64,000 bases of DNA from an uncultured Psychrobacter sp. (GTDB lineage Bacteria > Pseudomonadota > Gammaproteobacteria > Pseudomonadales > Moraxellaceae), in the NCBI GenBank assembly GCA_947495055.1, contig CANLXO010000007.1, forward strand, positions 62,001 through 126,000, given 5' to 3'. The stretch's first letter is position 1, and each line of letters begins with the position of its first letter. The translations under genes and the position numbers were made by a program. Of the stretch, positions 34,916 through 46,690 are shown in pieces. Below the pieces are notes generated by a model, which was not told the DNA's origin, did no database searches, and saw nothing but the letters and a program-made list of their open reading frames with translations.

Positions 34916-35812
34916 ATGTCACTTGCTCAAGCGTCGTCAACCGCTCACTCTGCTACTGTTTTGGACGGCAAAGCCCTTGCCAAAGAGATAGAGCAGCAAC
35001 TACAGACTCGCGTTGCAGCGATCAAAGCTAAGACAGGACGCACGCCAAGCCTTGCGACGATATTAGTCGGCAGCGACCCTGCTTCTGCCACTTATGTCCG
35101 TATGAAAGGTAATGCTTGTAAGCGTGTCGGTATGGACTCTATTCGCGTTGAGATGCCAAGTGAGACGACGACTGAGCAGCTGATGGCAAAGATTGATGAA
35201 CTCAATAACAACGCTGATGTCCACGGTATTTTGCTTCAGCATCCAGTGCCTGAGCATATCGATGAGCGCGCCTGTTTCGAGCAGATCGCACTAGCAAAAG
35301 ATGTCGATGGGGTGACCAGTTTGGGCTTTGGTCGTATGAGCATGCAGCAGCCTGCTTACGGCTCGTGTACGCCCCAAGGCATCATGCATTTGCTCGCGCA
35401 TTATAATATTGAGCTGGCAGGTCGCGAAGCGGTGGTCGTAGGTCGTAGCCCCATCTTAGGTAAGCCGATGGCGATGATGTTATTAAATGCCAATTGTACG
35501 GTGACGATTTGCCATTCTAGAACGCAGGATTTGGCCGCTCATGTACAGCGCGCTGATATCATCGTCGGTGCAGTAGGCGTGCCTGAGCTAATCAAATCAG
35601 AATGGATAAAAGCAGGCGCGGTCGTTATTGATGCAGGCTTTCATCCAACAGATGACGGCGGCGTTGGAGATATTCAAATGCAAGGGATAGCAGAAATAGC
35701 CAGTGCTTACACGCCAGTGCCAGGCGGCGTTGGACCGATGACTATCAATACCCTTATTCGCCAAACCGTTATTGCAGCAGAGCAGGCAGCGGGTTTGGCA
35801 TTCAAAGTGTAA
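34916..35812 (+). CDS. folD: bifunctional methylenetetrahydrofolate dehydrogenase/cyclohydrolase FolD
   Basis: Oxidises 5,10-methylene-THF to methenyl-THF and hydrolyses it to 10-formyl-THF, supplying one-carbon units; cytosolic dimer. It is 298 aa. Family motifs: [24 protein letters not shown], with the YxxxK of the active site as [15 protein letters not shown]; the dinucleotide-binding [14 protein letters not shown]; and [14 protein letters not shown] near the C-terminus. The first ~14 residues ([14 protein letters not shown]) are a slight extension. GGAG stands 6 nt before ATG 34916. The upstream hairpin may control it. Confidence 0.96.
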   Translation: MSLAQASSTAHSATVLDGKALAKEIEQQLQTRVAAIKAKTGRTPSLATILVGSDPASATYVRMKGNACKRVGMDSIRVEMPSETTTEQLMAKIDELNNNADVHGILLQHPVPEHIDERACFEQIALAKDVDGVTSLGFGRMSMQQPAYGSCTPQGIMHLLAHYNIELAGREAVVVGRSPILGKPMAMMLLNANCTVTICHSRTQDLAAHVQRADIIVGAVGVPELIKSEWIKAGAVVIDAGFHPTDDGGVGDIQMQGIAEIASAYTPVPGGVGPMTINTLIRQTVIAAEQAAGLAFKV

Positions 35813-35919
35813 ACGTATTAAATTTTCGCTGAGCGTTTCTACACTGATTGCCAATACCTAAAGAATTTAAGGGTGTATCGACTTAAACTATCATTGTGAA
35901 CCAGTAGGTAGGATTTCAA

Positions 35920-36438
35920 ATGACTAAAAGAGATGTAGATATTCACAAGCGACTACAAAGTATAGGCAGAGAATTTGTAGATACTGTGCATTACATTATT
36001 TTATTTTTGATCAGTGTGGTAGTCATCTGGACCGCAGGCAAAGAGTTTATTTATATTGTCCAAAAAGGCTCAGCAGCTTTAAAAGATATCTTAATGTTGT
36101 TTATTTACCTTGAGCTGCTCGCTATGATCGGTATTTATTTTAAGACCCATCGTCTGCCTGTCCAGTTTTTAATATTTATTGCGATTACCGCTTTGTCACG
36201 GCATTTGGTAGTCGATGTGCAGGCTGTATCAGATTACTTTCACCTATGGTTATTGGCAACCATCTCCATAGCTATCTTAGCACTGAGTGCCTCTATTGTA
36301 GTCCTGACATGGACGGCAAAAAAATTCGGTCGACCAGAGGACAATCTTAATCGCCAACATGCAGATTTAACGATCAAAGCGCTATTACCACGTGACGCTC
36401 AACAACCAGATAATGATACAAAGCATTACCGTGAATAA
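35920..36438 (+). CDS. PsiE family phosphate-starvation-inducible membrane protein
   Basis: A 172-aa membrane protein with about four hydrophobic segments (residues ~22-45, 58-78, 84-102 and 112-135). The family motifs FIYLELLAMIGIYFKTHRLPVQFL and ALSRHLVVD match PsiE proteins, whose biochemical role is unknown and which were named for induction by phosphate starvation in E. coli. GTAGGATTTC stands before ATG 35920. It converges on corA with a 61-bp gap and no clear terminator. The C-terminal ~35 residues are polar and probably cytoplasmic. Confidence 0.85.
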   Translation: MTKRDVDIHKRLQSIGREFVDTVHYIILFLISVVVIWTAGKEFIYIVQKGSAALKDILMLFIYLELLAMIGIYFKTHRLPVQFLIFIAITALSRHLVVDVQAVSDYFHLWLLATISIAILALSASIVVLTWTAKKFGRPEDNLNRQHADLTIKALLPRDAQQPDNDTKHYRE

Positions 36439-36499
36439 AAGCGTTTGAAAGTGTTGGTCTTAGATTAGCTATGTTAGATAGTACCCTTTAGTTAATACG

Positions 36500-37702
36500 C
36501 TACAACCATTTAAGACGCTTAAAATTATAGTACAGATAGCTACATAGTGCGATGATGAGTCCCATGATGACCAGATAAGAGTACTTCCAATGTAGCTCTG
36601 GCATAAAGTCAAAGTTCATACCATAGATACCTGCGATAGCCGTTGGTACCGCCAAGATACCCGCCCAAGCTGCCAACTTACGCACCACTTCGTTCTGTCC
36701 CATGTTGACCATGGCCATATAGGTATTCATCACCACGCTGAGCATCTCATTGAGACCATTTATCGCATCTAGAGAATGTAATAGATGGTCGTTCACATCA
36801 CGAAAGTAGGGTTTAGCCGCTTGTGAGAAGCCTGAGACCAGCTCGCTCTTTTTGTGATTAATAAAAAAGCTACAGATATCTTGCACGGGCAAGATAATGG
36901 CGCGCATATGTACCAATTGGGATTTGAGCTCATAGAGGTTTTTTAATGTGCTTTTATTAAACTCATAAGTGAAGACATAGCGCTCTTGCTCGCGCAGATA
37001 CTGCCCTAAGCGGTCGGTAATAGGCATATAGTTATCGACGATAAAATCGAGAATGGCGTGCAAAACAAAGATAGGCCCCATACGTAGTTTCTCAGGGCGA
37101 CGATGGCAGTGTTCACGCACAGGCGCGTAGGAATTTGAGGGACCATTACGAATGGTAATTAGATAGTTTTTACCCATAAATATCGCGGTGGTGCCATAGC
37201 GAATGACATTGTCTTCTAACTTAGCAGTACGCAGAACGACAAAGACCATGTCGTTGTCGTAGTTCTCAACCTTAGCGCGCTGATGATCGGCAAAAGCATC
37301 TTCTATCGCAAGCTCGTGGAGTCCAAAGGCGTCTTGCACCTTTATCATCGTCTCAAGGCTCGGATCATAAAGACCAAGCCAGATAAACTGACCGCTATTG
37401 CTCAATGCACGGCTGACATCGTTAAGTGCAACCTGAGTGATCTTTTCACCCGTCTTACGCGAGTAGGAATAGCAGCTGACCACTTCATCGACGCTCGTAT
37501 ATTCTATATCCTCGTAGCGCTCAGAATCAGGGTCATAGACCGTCATGGTCTCGATAGTATCTGCAAGCGTGCTATCAGCGTCGCCATAGATATAGCTGTC
37601 ATAATCAGCGATATAAGGCTGACCTGAGTAAATATGTTTGAGGTTGGTATCAGGGGTGATATGGGTATTGGTTTTTACCGCAAGATCGTCGTTATCCATC
37701 AT
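36500..37702 (-). CDS. corA: magnesium/cobalt transporter CorA
   Basis: Pentameric inner-membrane magnesium channel, 400 aa. The N-terminal ~330 residues form the cytoplasmic alpha/beta domain and long helix. Two membrane segments lie at the C-terminus with the selectivity motif GMN in IAGIYGMNFDFMPE and a basic tail (YYNFKRLKWL). The N-terminal ~70 residues (with TIETMTVYDPDSERYEDIEY) are longer than in short CorA proteins. Two ATGs in a row (37702, 37699) make the exact start ambiguous by one residue. A DUF2237 gene lies 18 bp upstream on the same strand and is probably co-transcribed. Confidence 0.92.
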   Translation of the reverse strand: MMDNDDLAVKTNTHITPDTNLKHIYSGQPYIADYDSYIYGDADSTLADTIETMTVYDPDSERYEDIEYTSVDEVVSCYSYSRKTGEKITQVALNDVSRALSNSGQFIWLGLYDPSLETMIKVQDAFGLHELAIEDAFADHQRAKVENYDNDMVFVVLRTAKLEDNVIRYGTTAIFMGKNYLITIRNGPSNSYAPVREHCHRRPEKLRMGPIFVLHAILDFIVDNYMPITDRLGQYLREQERYVFTYEFNKSTLKNLYELKSQLVHMRAIILPVQDICSFFINHKKSELVSGFSQAAKPYFRDVNDHLLHSLDAINGLNEMLSVVMNTYMAMVNMGQNEVVRKLAAWAGILAVPTAIAGIYGMNFDFMPELHWKYSYLVIMGLIIALCSYLYYNFKRLKWL

Positions 37703-37720
37703 CTCTTATCCATGCCTAAA

Positions 37721-38110
37721 CTAAAGAGCGAAGCGTTTTAGCGTATCGATATCGACTAAGGTCAGTAAGCTTTCATGACAAGCCTCTAGCTTGATTTGCG
37801 GAGCAATATCAAAATCGAGCGCCTCAACCCAGCGCAGCGCGCAGATACACCAGTAGTCACCAGGTTTGAGACCAGCAAAATTATACTCAGGTAACGGGGT
37901 GATCAAATCATTGCCACGATCGGCTGAAAAGCTCAAAAATTCACTAGTCATCTTGGCGCAGACAGTATGCTGACCGACATCAAAGTGACCTGTGTGACAA
38001 AATCCATTACGGTAGTAGCCAGTAATAGGATCAAAGCAGCAGCTAGCAAGAGCGGTGCCTAATACGTTGGTTTGGTTGATATCGGGACTTGGATGGTGGT
38101 CAATCGACAT
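37721..38110 (-). CDS. DUF2237 family protein
   Basis: A small soluble protein, 129 aa, of the conserved family DUF2237, with no known function. Family marks are NVLGTALASCCFDPITGYYRNG, DVGQHTVCAKMT, FSADRGNDLITP, FAGLKPGDYWCICALRW and a C-terminal LTLVDIDTLKRFAL. Five Cys residues fall in conserved positions (CC, FCH, VCA, WCIC) and could bind a metal, which is inference. It precedes corA by 18 bp, which suggests co-transcription but not necessarily a shared role. Confidence 0.85.
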   Translation of the reverse strand: MSIDHHPSPDINQTNVLGTALASCCFDPITGYYRNGFCHTGHFDVGQHTVCAKMTSEFLSFSADRGNDLITPLPEYNFAGLKPGDYWCICALRWVEALDFDIAPQIKLEACHESLLTLVDIDTLKRFAL

Positions 38111-38562
38111 AAGATTTCCAGATAAATGATAAGTAAACGCTAGTGTACCATGAGTCTATCTTGCTGCCATGGCAGATTTTATATCTAGGTTGACTGCCAA
38201 TGGTAAAGCTTAAGCCAGCAGGCATTAGCGCCGCAGGCGAAAGAATATAAATAATCAGTCGTTATTGGCGTTAATTATGGCTAGGCGAACTCTAGTCGCT
38301 ATGCTAAACTTAGGCGCAAAGTGCTTAAATAGCAAAGTATTAAGAACAGGTACTTGGTTATATAACCGATAAAAAGCATTTTGATTATCTATTTTAGCCT
38401 CTCAATAACCTCTACTGCCACCGTTTAGGTATGACCTAGTTTTGGTATTAATAATTTTAGTATCATTAGGCAGATAGTGTTGTGTGCTAAAAACTTTTAT
38501 TTGATCGTCACCTTTTATCATACTGCGTTTTTGGTAAGCGATATACCAAACAAGGATTTATT
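38111..38562. other. 450-bp gap DUF2237 / hisZ
   Basis: A divergent promoter region with no gene visible. A hairpin TTTGGTA (38530-38536) with TACCAAA (38544-38550) lies directly before the hisZ ribosome binding site AAGGA and could affect translation of hisZ. No classical promoter with both good hexamers was found. Confidence 0.35.
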
Positions 38563-39837
38563 GTGCCTGCTAGTTCTGATTCTGCTCAATCTAATGCTCT
38601 GCCGACTCTAAGCAGTGCTCACCTTAGCCAATTTGCAGGGGAAACAGCCAATCATTGGCTACTGCCTGATGGCGTCGTTGACGTCCTATTTGATGATGCG
38701 CAAAAGCAAGAAATCTTGCGTCATCAATTGATCCAGCAGCTTATCACCCATGGCTATCAGCTGGTTAATCCGCCGATAATTGAGTTTACCGAATCTCTGC
38801 TAAGGGACGCCTCAGAGGATCTAAAAAGGCAAACGTTTAAGATTATCGATCAGCTGACTGGGCGTTTGATGGGGGTGCGCGCGGATATCACTCCGCAGAT
38901 TTTGCGTATTGATGCTCATCACGGCGGCAGAGCAATCGCTCGCTACTGTTATGCAGGCGACGTTATTCATACGTTGCCATCGGGCTTGTTTGGCTCGCGT
39001 ACGCCTCTGCAATTAGGCGCTGAGATTTTTGGCTGTCATGCTATTGACGCCGATATCGAGCTGATAGATGTGCTGATGACGATGATAACGGCGCTAAAAA
39101 TGAGCGCTAATTTGCACATTGACTTAGGTCATGTGGCTATCTTTAAGCGTCTAAGCGAGCTAGCTGAATTATCGGATAACGATACTGAGCAGCTCATGTA
39201 TCTCTATGCCAACAAGAACTTGCCAGAGCTTAAACGAGTCTGCCAGTCCCTGCCGATGGGCACAGATTTTTATGTCCTAGCACGCAATGGACACGATACC
39301 GAGCAGCTATTGGCAAAGCTATCAGATGATGCCAAGCAAGACAAACAAATCGCTAGCGCGATCGATGAGCTACAACTGCTTACAAGCCATCTACAGGATA
39401 AATGGCGATGCGATGTGAGTATCGATATTACTGAGCTCTCAGGCTATCACTATCATACAGGCATCGTCTTTAACGGTTATATCAATAGCGAGACCCAGCC
39501 TTTAGTGCGCGGCGGGCGGTTTGATGGGATGAGCGGTAGTCAATTATCGAACGAGCCTCTATTGAACGAGCTTAAGCGCGCGGCGACAGGGTTTAGTATG
39601 GATGTCAGTCGCCTGCTAGCTCATGTCAAACTAGACGATGCCACCGTTGTCCTTGTAGATTACCAAGCGAGCAGTAATGCTGACGCGAGTCAAAAACAGG
39701 CGTTACAGCAAAGAATAGTACAGCTACGTGAGCAGGGCAATCGCGTGACTATGCCGCTAAATGAGCAAGATAGTCCGCAGGGCATGACGCATCGACTCAC
39801 ACTGCATAATGATGACTGGCAATTGATCGCTGTTTAA
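38563..39837 (+). CDS. hisZ: ATP phosphoribosyltransferase regulatory subunit HisZ
   Basis: Catalytically inactive paralogue of histidyl-tRNA synthetase that pairs with short-form HisG in the first step of histidine synthesis. It is 424 aa from GTG 38563 (CAAGGA upstream). Class II synthetase-like motifs: HQLIQQLITHGYQLVNPP, the motif-2 region MGVRADITPQILRID, and YHYHTGIVFNGYI, RGGRFDGM in the C-terminal half. The canonical HisRS motifs GLDYY and RYDGL are altered, which distinguishes it from hisS at 46.7 kb. purA follows, the common hisZ-purA order in gammaproteobacteria. Confidence 0.93.
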   Translation: MPASSDSAQSNALPTLSSAHLSQFAGETANHWLLPDGVVDVLFDDAQKQEILRHQLIQQLITHGYQLVNPPIIEFTESLLRDASEDLKRQTFKIIDQLTGRLMGVRADITPQILRIDAHHGGRAIARYCYAGDVIHTLPSGLFGSRTPLQLGAEIFGCHAIDADIELIDVLMTMITALKMSANLHIDLGHVAIFKRLSELAELSDNDTEQLMYLYANKNLPELKRVCQSLPMGTDFYVLARNGHDTEQLLAKLSDDAKQDKQIASAIDELQLLTSHLQDKWRCDVSIDITELSGYHYHTGIVFNGYINSETQPLVRGGRFDGMSGSQLSNEPLLNELKRAATGFSMDVSRLLAHVKLDDATVVLVDYQASSNADASQKQALQQRIVQLREQGNRVTMPLNEQDSPQGMTHRLTLHNDDWQLIAV

Positions 39838-39991
39838 ACATATAGCATTTATAACGGCACCAAAAGTTTATTAAATACACTCGTACCGTTTTATAGTAGC
39901 GCAATTATCAGATGTATCAGTACTACCAAAGGTAAGCTGATAAGTTTGAGAGTAAGCTGGTTTAAAACGAGTACTCAATACAGTAGCGTAA

Positions 39992-41290
<1,299 letters not shown>

Positions 41291-41330
41291 TTGATATTTT
41301 GCTGACAGTAAATAAATAGCTTTTATTTAA

Positions 41331-41358
41331 AAGGTCTCAATAAGTATTGGGGCTTTTT
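41331..41358 (+). terminator. intrinsic terminator after purA
   Basis: A stem GTCTCAAT (41334-41341) with ATTGGGGC (41346-41353), two G-T pairs and a 4-nt loop, extended by A-T pairs and followed by five T. Confidence 0.7.
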
Positions 41359-41544
41359 GTTTTTGGGTCTATAGTTATCTTTTACTAAGGGACAATTATA
41401 AATTATCCCTATCATTTATAGCGTCAATCATTATAATAGGCAGCAATCACACGTTTAGGCGCAGATATACGCATTAGTATGCCTAAACGTCATAGTGATC
41501 ACAGATATTTACCCTTTTTATTCACATTTTATTAGGAGCTACAC

Positions 41545-41976
41545 ATGGCTAACGAACGTACTTTATCTATTATTAAACCTGACGCGGTTGGCGGCAATCA
41601 TATCGGCGCAATCTATAGCCGTTTTGAAGACGCGGGCCTAAAAATCGTTGCCGCAAAAATGATGCAATTAGATGACGAAAAAGCAGGCGGCTTTTACGCT
41701 GAGCACGCTGAGCGTCCATTTTATAACGATCTAAAATCATTCATGATGTCAGGTCCAGTACTCGTATCAGTACTAGAAGGCGAAAACGCTATCGCTCGTC
41801 ATCGTGAAATCATGGGTGCAACCAACCCAAAAGACGCGGAAAAAGGCACTATCCGTGCTGATTTTGCTAGCAGCATCGATGAAAACGCGGTACATGGTTC
41901 AGATTCAGCAGAATCTGCTCAGCGCGAAATCAGCTACTTCTTCAACGATGATGAAGTCTGTGCGCGTACCCGTTAA
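41545..41976 (+). CDS. ndk: nucleoside diphosphate kinase
   Basis: Balances nucleoside triphosphates by phosphate transfer through a phospho-histidine. It is 143 aa, the standard length. The active-site His lies in [12 protein letters not shown]. Other marks are [10 protein letters not shown] at the N-terminus, ERPFYNDL, and RADFASS. GGAGC stands 7 nt before ATG 41545. It is the first gene of the conserved ndk-rlmN-pilF-rodZ-ispG-hisS-yfgM-bamB-der run, although a hairpin separates it from rlmN. Confidence 0.97.
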   Translation: MANERTLSIIKPDAVGGNHIGAIYSRFEDAGLKIVAAKMMQLDDEKAGGFYAEHAERPFYNDLKSFMMSGPVLVSVLEGENAIARHREIMGATNPKDAEKGTIRADFASSIDENAVHGSDSAESAQREISYFFNDDEVCARTR

Positions 41977-42016
41977 TTTGTATCGCTGGTAACCACTAAA
42001 GCGATATAGAATATTT

Positions 42017-42052
42017 AAACGGCTTATATCTTATGGGTATAAGCCGTTTTAG
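42017..42052 (+). terminator. terminator-like hairpin after ndk
   Basis: A perfect 12-bp stem, AAACGGCTTATA (42017-42028) with TATAAGCCGTTT (42038-42049), a 9-nt loop and a short T run. Confidence 0.75.
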
Positions 42053-42257
42053 CGCTTTGTTGTTGAAATTAGCGACCATTTGCCTCATCATCTGTATCTA
42101 CATAGCGTTATCAATCCCTTATCAGCATGTTCTATTATCCAATACAAAAAGCACGCTCATAACGGATTGCTTATGCCGCATTTCTAGCATGATGATTTAT
42201 ATACTTGCATCTCAATACTTGCGCCGCTTATGAGTGGGTGCAAAAAAGGTATTTATT

Positions 42258-43493
42258 ATGTCAACGATTCAAACCATTCAAGCGCCGACTCAGCATGTCC
42301 CTGCCAAGACTACAAGTATCAAGCTAGTAGACGAAGCAAAAGCCAAGACCAATCTACTTGGTATGACGCAAGCGCAACTGGCCGAGTACTTCAAGAGTAT
42401 AGGTGAGAAGCCGTTTCGCGCCACTCAAGTCATTAAATGGATCTATCAGCACGGGGTCACTGACTTCGATCAGATGACCAATCTAAGTAAATCCTTACGT
42501 GATAAATTATCACAAAATGCCTGCGTGACACCGCCAAAGGTAATTCATCGACAGTTTAGCAGTGATGGCACGCGTAAATGGGTGTTTGAAGTCACAGGCG
42601 GCTCTTTGGTTGAGACCGTATTGATACCGGCAGATGACAGTAAAGAAAACGGCCGCAAAACCTTATGTATATCCTCACAAGTGGGCTGCGCGCTGGACTG
42701 TAGTTTTTGTAGCACCGGCAAACAAGGCTTTGAGCGTGATTTGAGTGCCGCTGAGATATTAGGTCAGTTGTGGGTCGCTAATGCCTCTTATATGACTGAT
42801 GACAATGACAGCTTAGAGCATGTCGATCATAGTTTGTGGGAGAACAACGTCACTAACGTGGTGATGATGGGCATGGGCGAGCCGCTCCTCAACTACACCC
42901 CTGTGGTTAGCTCTATGGAGCTGATGCTCAGTGATCATGGCTATGGCTTATCCAAGCGCCGCGTGACCTTATCAACGTCAGGCGTGGTGCCCAAGATGTA
43001 TGAGCTGGCGCAAGATATCGATGTGGCGCTCGCTATATCCTTGCATGCGCCAAATGACGAGCTACGTAATGAGCTGGTACCTATTAATAAAAAGTACCCG
43101 CTTGAGCAATTGATGGCCGCTGCTCGCAACTATGTCTATGAGGTCAATCCGCGCCACAAAAAACATGTGACGATAGAGTATGTCATGTTAGATGGTGTCA
43201 ACGATAGTAATGAGCACGCGCGGGAATTAGTCGCTTTACTGGGTGATCTGCCTAGTAAAATAAATCTGATTCCGTTTAATCCGTTCCCACATGCCAATTA
43301 CGACAAATCAAGTAATAATCGCATTCATGCCTTTAGCAATATTTTAAGCGAAGCTGGTTTTGTCTGTACTATACGTCAGACGCGTGGCGATGATATTGAC
43401 GCCGCTTGTGGTCAATTGGTCGGACAGGTGGCTGATCGTACTCGGCGCTCAGCGGCGTGGCAACAGAGTATTAAAGATAGAGAAGAGAGCTGA
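42258..43493 (+). CDS. rlmN: dual-specificity RNA methyltransferase RlmN
   Basis: Radical-SAM enzyme that methylates C2 of adenine 2503 in 23S rRNA and of A37 in some tRNAs. It is 411 aa from ATG 42258, preceded by AAAAAAGG; the frame opens earlier at GTG 42234. The 4Fe-4S cluster motif CxxxCxxC is CALDCSFC. The SAM-binding [10 protein letters not shown] is present. The catalytic Cys of the C-terminal loop lies in IDAACGQL and its partner earlier in [10 protein letters not shown]. The first ~35 residues are an extra polar N-terminal stretch. It is upstream of pilF as in many gammaproteobacteria. Confidence 0.96.
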   Translation: MSTIQTIQAPTQHVPAKTTSIKLVDEAKAKTNLLGMTQAQLAEYFKSIGEKPFRATQVIKWIYQHGVTDFDQMTNLSKSLRDKLSQNACVTPPKVIHRQFSSDGTRKWVFEVTGGSLVETVLIPADDSKENGRKTLCISSQVGCALDCSFCSTGKQGFERDLSAAEILGQLWVANASYMTDDNDSLEHVDHSLWENNVTNVVMMGMGEPLLNYTPVVSSMELMLSDHGYGLSKRRVTLSTSGVVPKMYELAQDIDVALAISLHAPNDELRNELVPINKKYPLEQLMAAARNYVYEVNPRHKKHVTIEYVMLDGVNDSNEHARELVALLGDLPSKINLIPFNPFPHANYDKSSNNRIHAFSNILSEAGFVCTIRQTRGDDIDAACGQLVGQVADRTRRSAAWQQSIKDREES

Positions 43494-43671
43494 GGCTAGT
43501 AAGTTGTCTTTTTATGACAGTATAATATTCACTTGGCAAAGTAAATTGTACTTATAGACTGCAAATCTATTAAACTGATGCTGCACCGTTTCACAGTGTT
43601 GACAATCACCAAAGATCTTATCGCGTTAGAGTGCCTAAGCTGCACGCGATAACCAAGGTGAAAAACCTGTT

Positions 43672-44613
43672 TTGAATAATCGTTTAATGGTAGCTTTAAT
43701 GATGCTTAAATACTTATATCAGCCCAAATACTCTTTTTTAACTCATAAAAGTACACACTGTAGACAAAGCTTTGCGACTTATAAACTGGTGACGGCAAGT
43801 GTCGTTCTCTTATCTATGGCAGGGTGTCAGAGCAATCAAAATACAGACTTGCTTGGTGGTACGCGTTATCAGACCACAACGCAGGCAAGCGATAATCGTA
43901 GTGTCGATAAGCAGGAAGTGGCGCGCGTTCGTACCACGCTTGCTGCGCAATATATCCGAAAAAATGAGCTGGATACCGCGCAGCGACAACTCGAAAAAGC
44001 TTTTGCTGCCGATAGCAGGTACGCGCCTGCCTATGATATGATGGGCGTTTTGTTACAGCAAGAAGGCAGCCGCATAAATTTGCAAAAGGCGGATCAGTAT
44101 TTTAAAAAGGCGATCACCTTAGATCCTGATTTTGTGCAGGCGCGTAACAACTACGGTGTTTATTTATCGCAGATGGATCGCTATAAGGAAGCCGCTGAGC
44201 AGTTTGAGATTGCAGGCGCGACTCTCGGTTATGAAGGCCGGATCGGCGCGCTTGAAAATTTGGGGCGCACCTACCTTCAGCTCAATGATAATCCAGCTGC
44301 AGCAAAAGCATTTTTGCGCGCACTAGACGGTAACCGTAGTAGTATTATTGCCCATATCGAGCTGGTTGATCTGCTCCTTGAGCAGCAGCGCGTACAGCAA
44401 GCACAACGACTCTATGATGAGACTTTAATACTGGTGCAAGGGCAAGGCGTGAGTCCACGACTTATGCTCCAAGGCATCAAACTTGCTGACGCACAAAACC
44501 AGATATCAACGCGCCAGCAGTTAGCGCAGCAACTTCTATCCGCTTATCCACTCAGCGATGAAGCAAAACAACTTAAGAATTGGCTTAATAACCCAGAGGC
44601 TCCATGGAAATGA
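43672..44613 (+). CDS. pilF: type IV pilus biogenesis/stability lipoprotein PilF (PilW)
   Basis: Outer-membrane pilotin needed to localise and assemble the PilQ secretin of type IV pili. It is up to 313 aa. A lipoprotein signal with LLSMAGCQSN gives the lipidated Cys. Six TPR-like helices pairs follow (for example LAAQYIRKNELDTAQRQLEKAF and ARNNYGVYLSQMDRYKEAAEQFE). The start is uncertain: the frame opens at TTG 43672, which gives a long pre-signal region; ATG 43687 and later ATGs are alternatives. Its end overlaps rodZ, which indicates coupled translation. It fits with pilSR elsewhere in the window. Confidence 0.88.
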   Translation: MNNRLMVALMMLKYLYQPKYSFLTHKSTHCRQSFATYKLVTASVVLLSMAGCQSNQNTDLLGGTRYQTTTQASDNRSVDKQEVARVRTTLAAQYIRKNELDTAQRQLEKAFAADSRYAPAYDMMGVLLQQEGSRINLQKADQYFKKAITLDPDFVQARNNYGVYLSQMDRYKEAAEQFEIAGATLGYEGRIGALENLGRTYLQLNDNPAAAKAFLRALDGNRSSIIAHIELVDLLLEQQRVQQAQRLYDETLILVQGQGVSPRLMLQGIKLADAQNQISTRQQLAQQLLSAYPLSDEAKQLKNWLNNPEAPWK

Positions 44614-45425
44614 CCACCCCTTCATCACATCAATCATCTGGCGCTCAGGGATCATTCGGTGCTATGTTGCAGCAGGCGCGAGCATCAAAGCAGATCAGTT
44701 TAGACGAGGCTGCTAGCGAGCTATTTATATTAAAGCGTCACCTGCAAGCATTGGAGAATGAGAACTTCTCTGATTTGCCGCAAGTTGCTTTTGCGCGTGG
44801 TTTTGCGATTAATTATGCTAAGTTCTTAGATTTGGATCCAATCAAAGTCGCAGATAGCTTTGATGCCGCTTACCCTAACGAGCTCAAACAGCACTCGATC
44901 AACAATATCGACTCGCCACTTAGACCTATGGGTACTTTGCAGCGCGATACGCACAATCGTATCCGTTTTAATCCTATGCTTGTTATCGCTGTGATTGCTC
45001 TAATTATCCTAGCGATATTCTTGTATCGTATGGTGAGCAATGCTACCAGCGATAACGCTCAAGAGCCAACGCCGCTATCAGAGGACATCTCAGTTGCTGA
45101 GCAGACTCAAGGCGCTGCAATCGATAACCAAGATACGGTTGGCGCTTCAGGATCGGCGCTTAATTTAGGTGAGCCTACGACTAATGCTCGCTTGCCACTT
45201 GTGGTCAGTATTACCGATCCCGTCGTCGTCAATATCACAGACGCTGCAGGCAGCAGCCTTATGACAGGTGATCAGACTGCGGGTACTTATGAGCTTTTAG
45301 GCGCGCCGCCTTTGAACGTCAATATCAGTGATACCGCTGGTGTCAGCATGACGTTTAATCAAGAGCCAGTTGCTATGGATGAGTATGCAGCGGGCGACCA
45401 AGCCAGCTTCATCTTAAATCCATAA
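44610..45425 (+). CDS. rodZ: RodZ-like cytoskeletal protein (HTH, membrane segment, C-terminal domain)
   Basis: A bitopic membrane protein that links MreB to the wall-elongation machinery. The N-terminal helix-turn-helix (about 15-85; FGAMLQQARASKQISLDEAA) is followed by a basic linker, one membrane segment at about 125-147 (MLVIAVIALIILAIFLYRMV), a polar stretch and a C-terminal periplasmic beta domain (LVVSITDPVVVNITDAAG). ATG 44610 overlaps the pilF stop as ATGA; ATG 44604 is two codons earlier. The product is 271 aa from 44610. It is upstream of ispG as in E. coli. Confidence 0.9.
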   Translation: MTTPSSHQSSGAQGSFGAMLQQARASKQISLDEAASELFILKRHLQALENENFSDLPQVAFARGFAINYAKFLDLDPIKVADSFDAAYPNELKQHSINNIDSPLRPMGTLQRDTHNRIRFNPMLVIAVIALIILAIFLYRMVSNATSDNAQEPTPLSEDISVAEQTQGAAIDNQDTVGASGSALNLGEPTTNARLPLVVSITDPVVVNITDAAGSSLMTGDQTAGTYELLGAPPLNVNISDTAGVSMTFNQEPVAMDEYAAGDQASFILNP

Positions 45426-45498
45426 GCTTATAAGCTTAAATAAAACGCCAAGCTTAGCGGTATCAATCGATTGCGATTTTTAAATAAAGGATGTTTAT

Positions 45499-46614
45499 AT
45501 GTCTATGCCTACACCTATTAACCGTCGTCAAACCAAAAAAATCTATGTTGGCGATGTGGCAATCGGTGGCGACGCGCCTATTAGTGTACAAAGTATGACC
45601 AATACTGACACCTGCGATGTTGCAGCTACCGTTGCTCAGATTGAGCGCTGCGTTGAGGCTGGGGCTGATATGATGCGCGTATCGACGCCGACGATGGATA
45701 CGGTCGAAGCCTTTGGCAAGATTCGCAAATTAGTTAGTGTGCCGCTAATTGCCGACGTACATTTTGATCATAATATTGCTTTAGCAGTAGCAGAGGCGGG
45801 CGCTGATTGCTTGCGTATTAACCCAGGTAATATCGGTAGCGATTCCAAGGTACGTGAAGTAGTCGCTTGTGCTCGTCATCATAATATTCCGATTCGTATT
45901 GGTGTCAACGCAGGCTCGCTCGAAAAAGACATTCAGCGCAAATACACCGAGCCGACTGGGGAGGCGATGCTTGAGTCGGCCATGCGTCATATCGATATCT
46001 TAGATCGTCTAAACTTTGATCAATACAAAGTCTCAGTCAAAGCCAGTAATGTATTTTTGACGATGGATGCGTATCGCCTGATATCCGCGCAGATTGATAA
46101 TCCGCTGCATTTGGGCGTGACTGAAGCGGGCGTCTATCGTACTGGCGCGGTCAAGTCAGCCATTGCATTAGGCGGTTTACTACTTGATGGTATTGGCGAT
46201 ACGATTCGTATATCGCTCGCCGCAGAGCCTGAAGAAGAAATTAAGATAGGTTTTGATATTCTAAAGTCCCTTAATATTCGCTCAAATGGCGTTAACTTTA
46301 TTGCTTGTCCAAGCTGCTCGCGCCAAGAGTTTGATGTGATTAGAGTCATGACTGCCCTTGAGTCGCGTTTAGAGGATATACGCGAGCCGATGAATTTATC
46401 GGTTATAGGCTGCAAGGTTAACGGCCCAGGTGAAGCTAAAGAGGCGGATATAGGAATTGTGGGTGCAGCGCCCAAATCTTTGGTCTACCGCATGGGCGAG
46501 AAGAGTCATCTGATTGATACCACCAACTTAGTTGATGAAATCGAAACGATGGTGCGTGAGCATGCTGATAAGCTTGCCAAAGCACGCGAAAATGAGATTA
46601 TCAGAGTCGGATAA
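45499..46614 (+). CDS. ispG: 4-hydroxy-3-methylbut-2-enyl diphosphate synthase IspG
   Basis: Iron-sulfur enzyme of the non-mevalonate isoprenoid pathway, making HMBPP from MEcPP. It is 371 aa. The three cluster Cys are in ACPSCSRQE and [12 protein letters not shown]. The N-terminal TIM barrel has [24 protein letters not shown] and [18 protein letters not shown] stands before ATG 45499. Isoprenoids from this step feed ubiquinone synthesis (the ubi genes earlier in the window). It is in line with rodZ and hisS, with short gaps. Confidence 0.97.
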   Translation: MSMPTPINRRQTKKIYVGDVAIGGDAPISVQSMTNTDTCDVAATVAQIERCVEAGADMMRVSTPTMDTVEAFGKIRKLVSVPLIADVHFDHNIALAVAEAGADCLRINPGNIGSDSKVREVVACARHHNIPIRIGVNAGSLEKDIQRKYTEPTGEAMLESAMRHIDILDRLNFDQYKVSVKASNVFLTMDAYRLISAQIDNPLHLGVTEAGVYRTGAVKSAIALGGLLLDGIGDTIRISLAAEPEEEIKIGFDILKSLNIRSNGVNFIACPSCSRQEFDVIRVMTALESRLEDIREPMNLSVIGCKVNGPGEAKEADIGIVGAAPKSLVYRMGEKSHLIDTTNLVDEIETMVREHADKLAKARENEIIRVG

Positions 46615-46690
46615 GCAGTCGAGTAGCTTAAAAACTAGCACTAAATAATAATGATAAAGTACAAGTGATTCTTAGGGATATAAAGGCACC

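Noticed and set aside
28000..38000. Genomic island between the tRNA operon and hisZ
   Set aside because: No integrase, no direct repeat of a tRNA 3' end and no insertion sequence was found; genes look chromosomal in base use.
42033..42233. 66-codon hydrophobic ORF between ndk and rlmN
   Set aside because: It starts inside the ndk terminator loop and lacks a ribosome binding site; probably chance.
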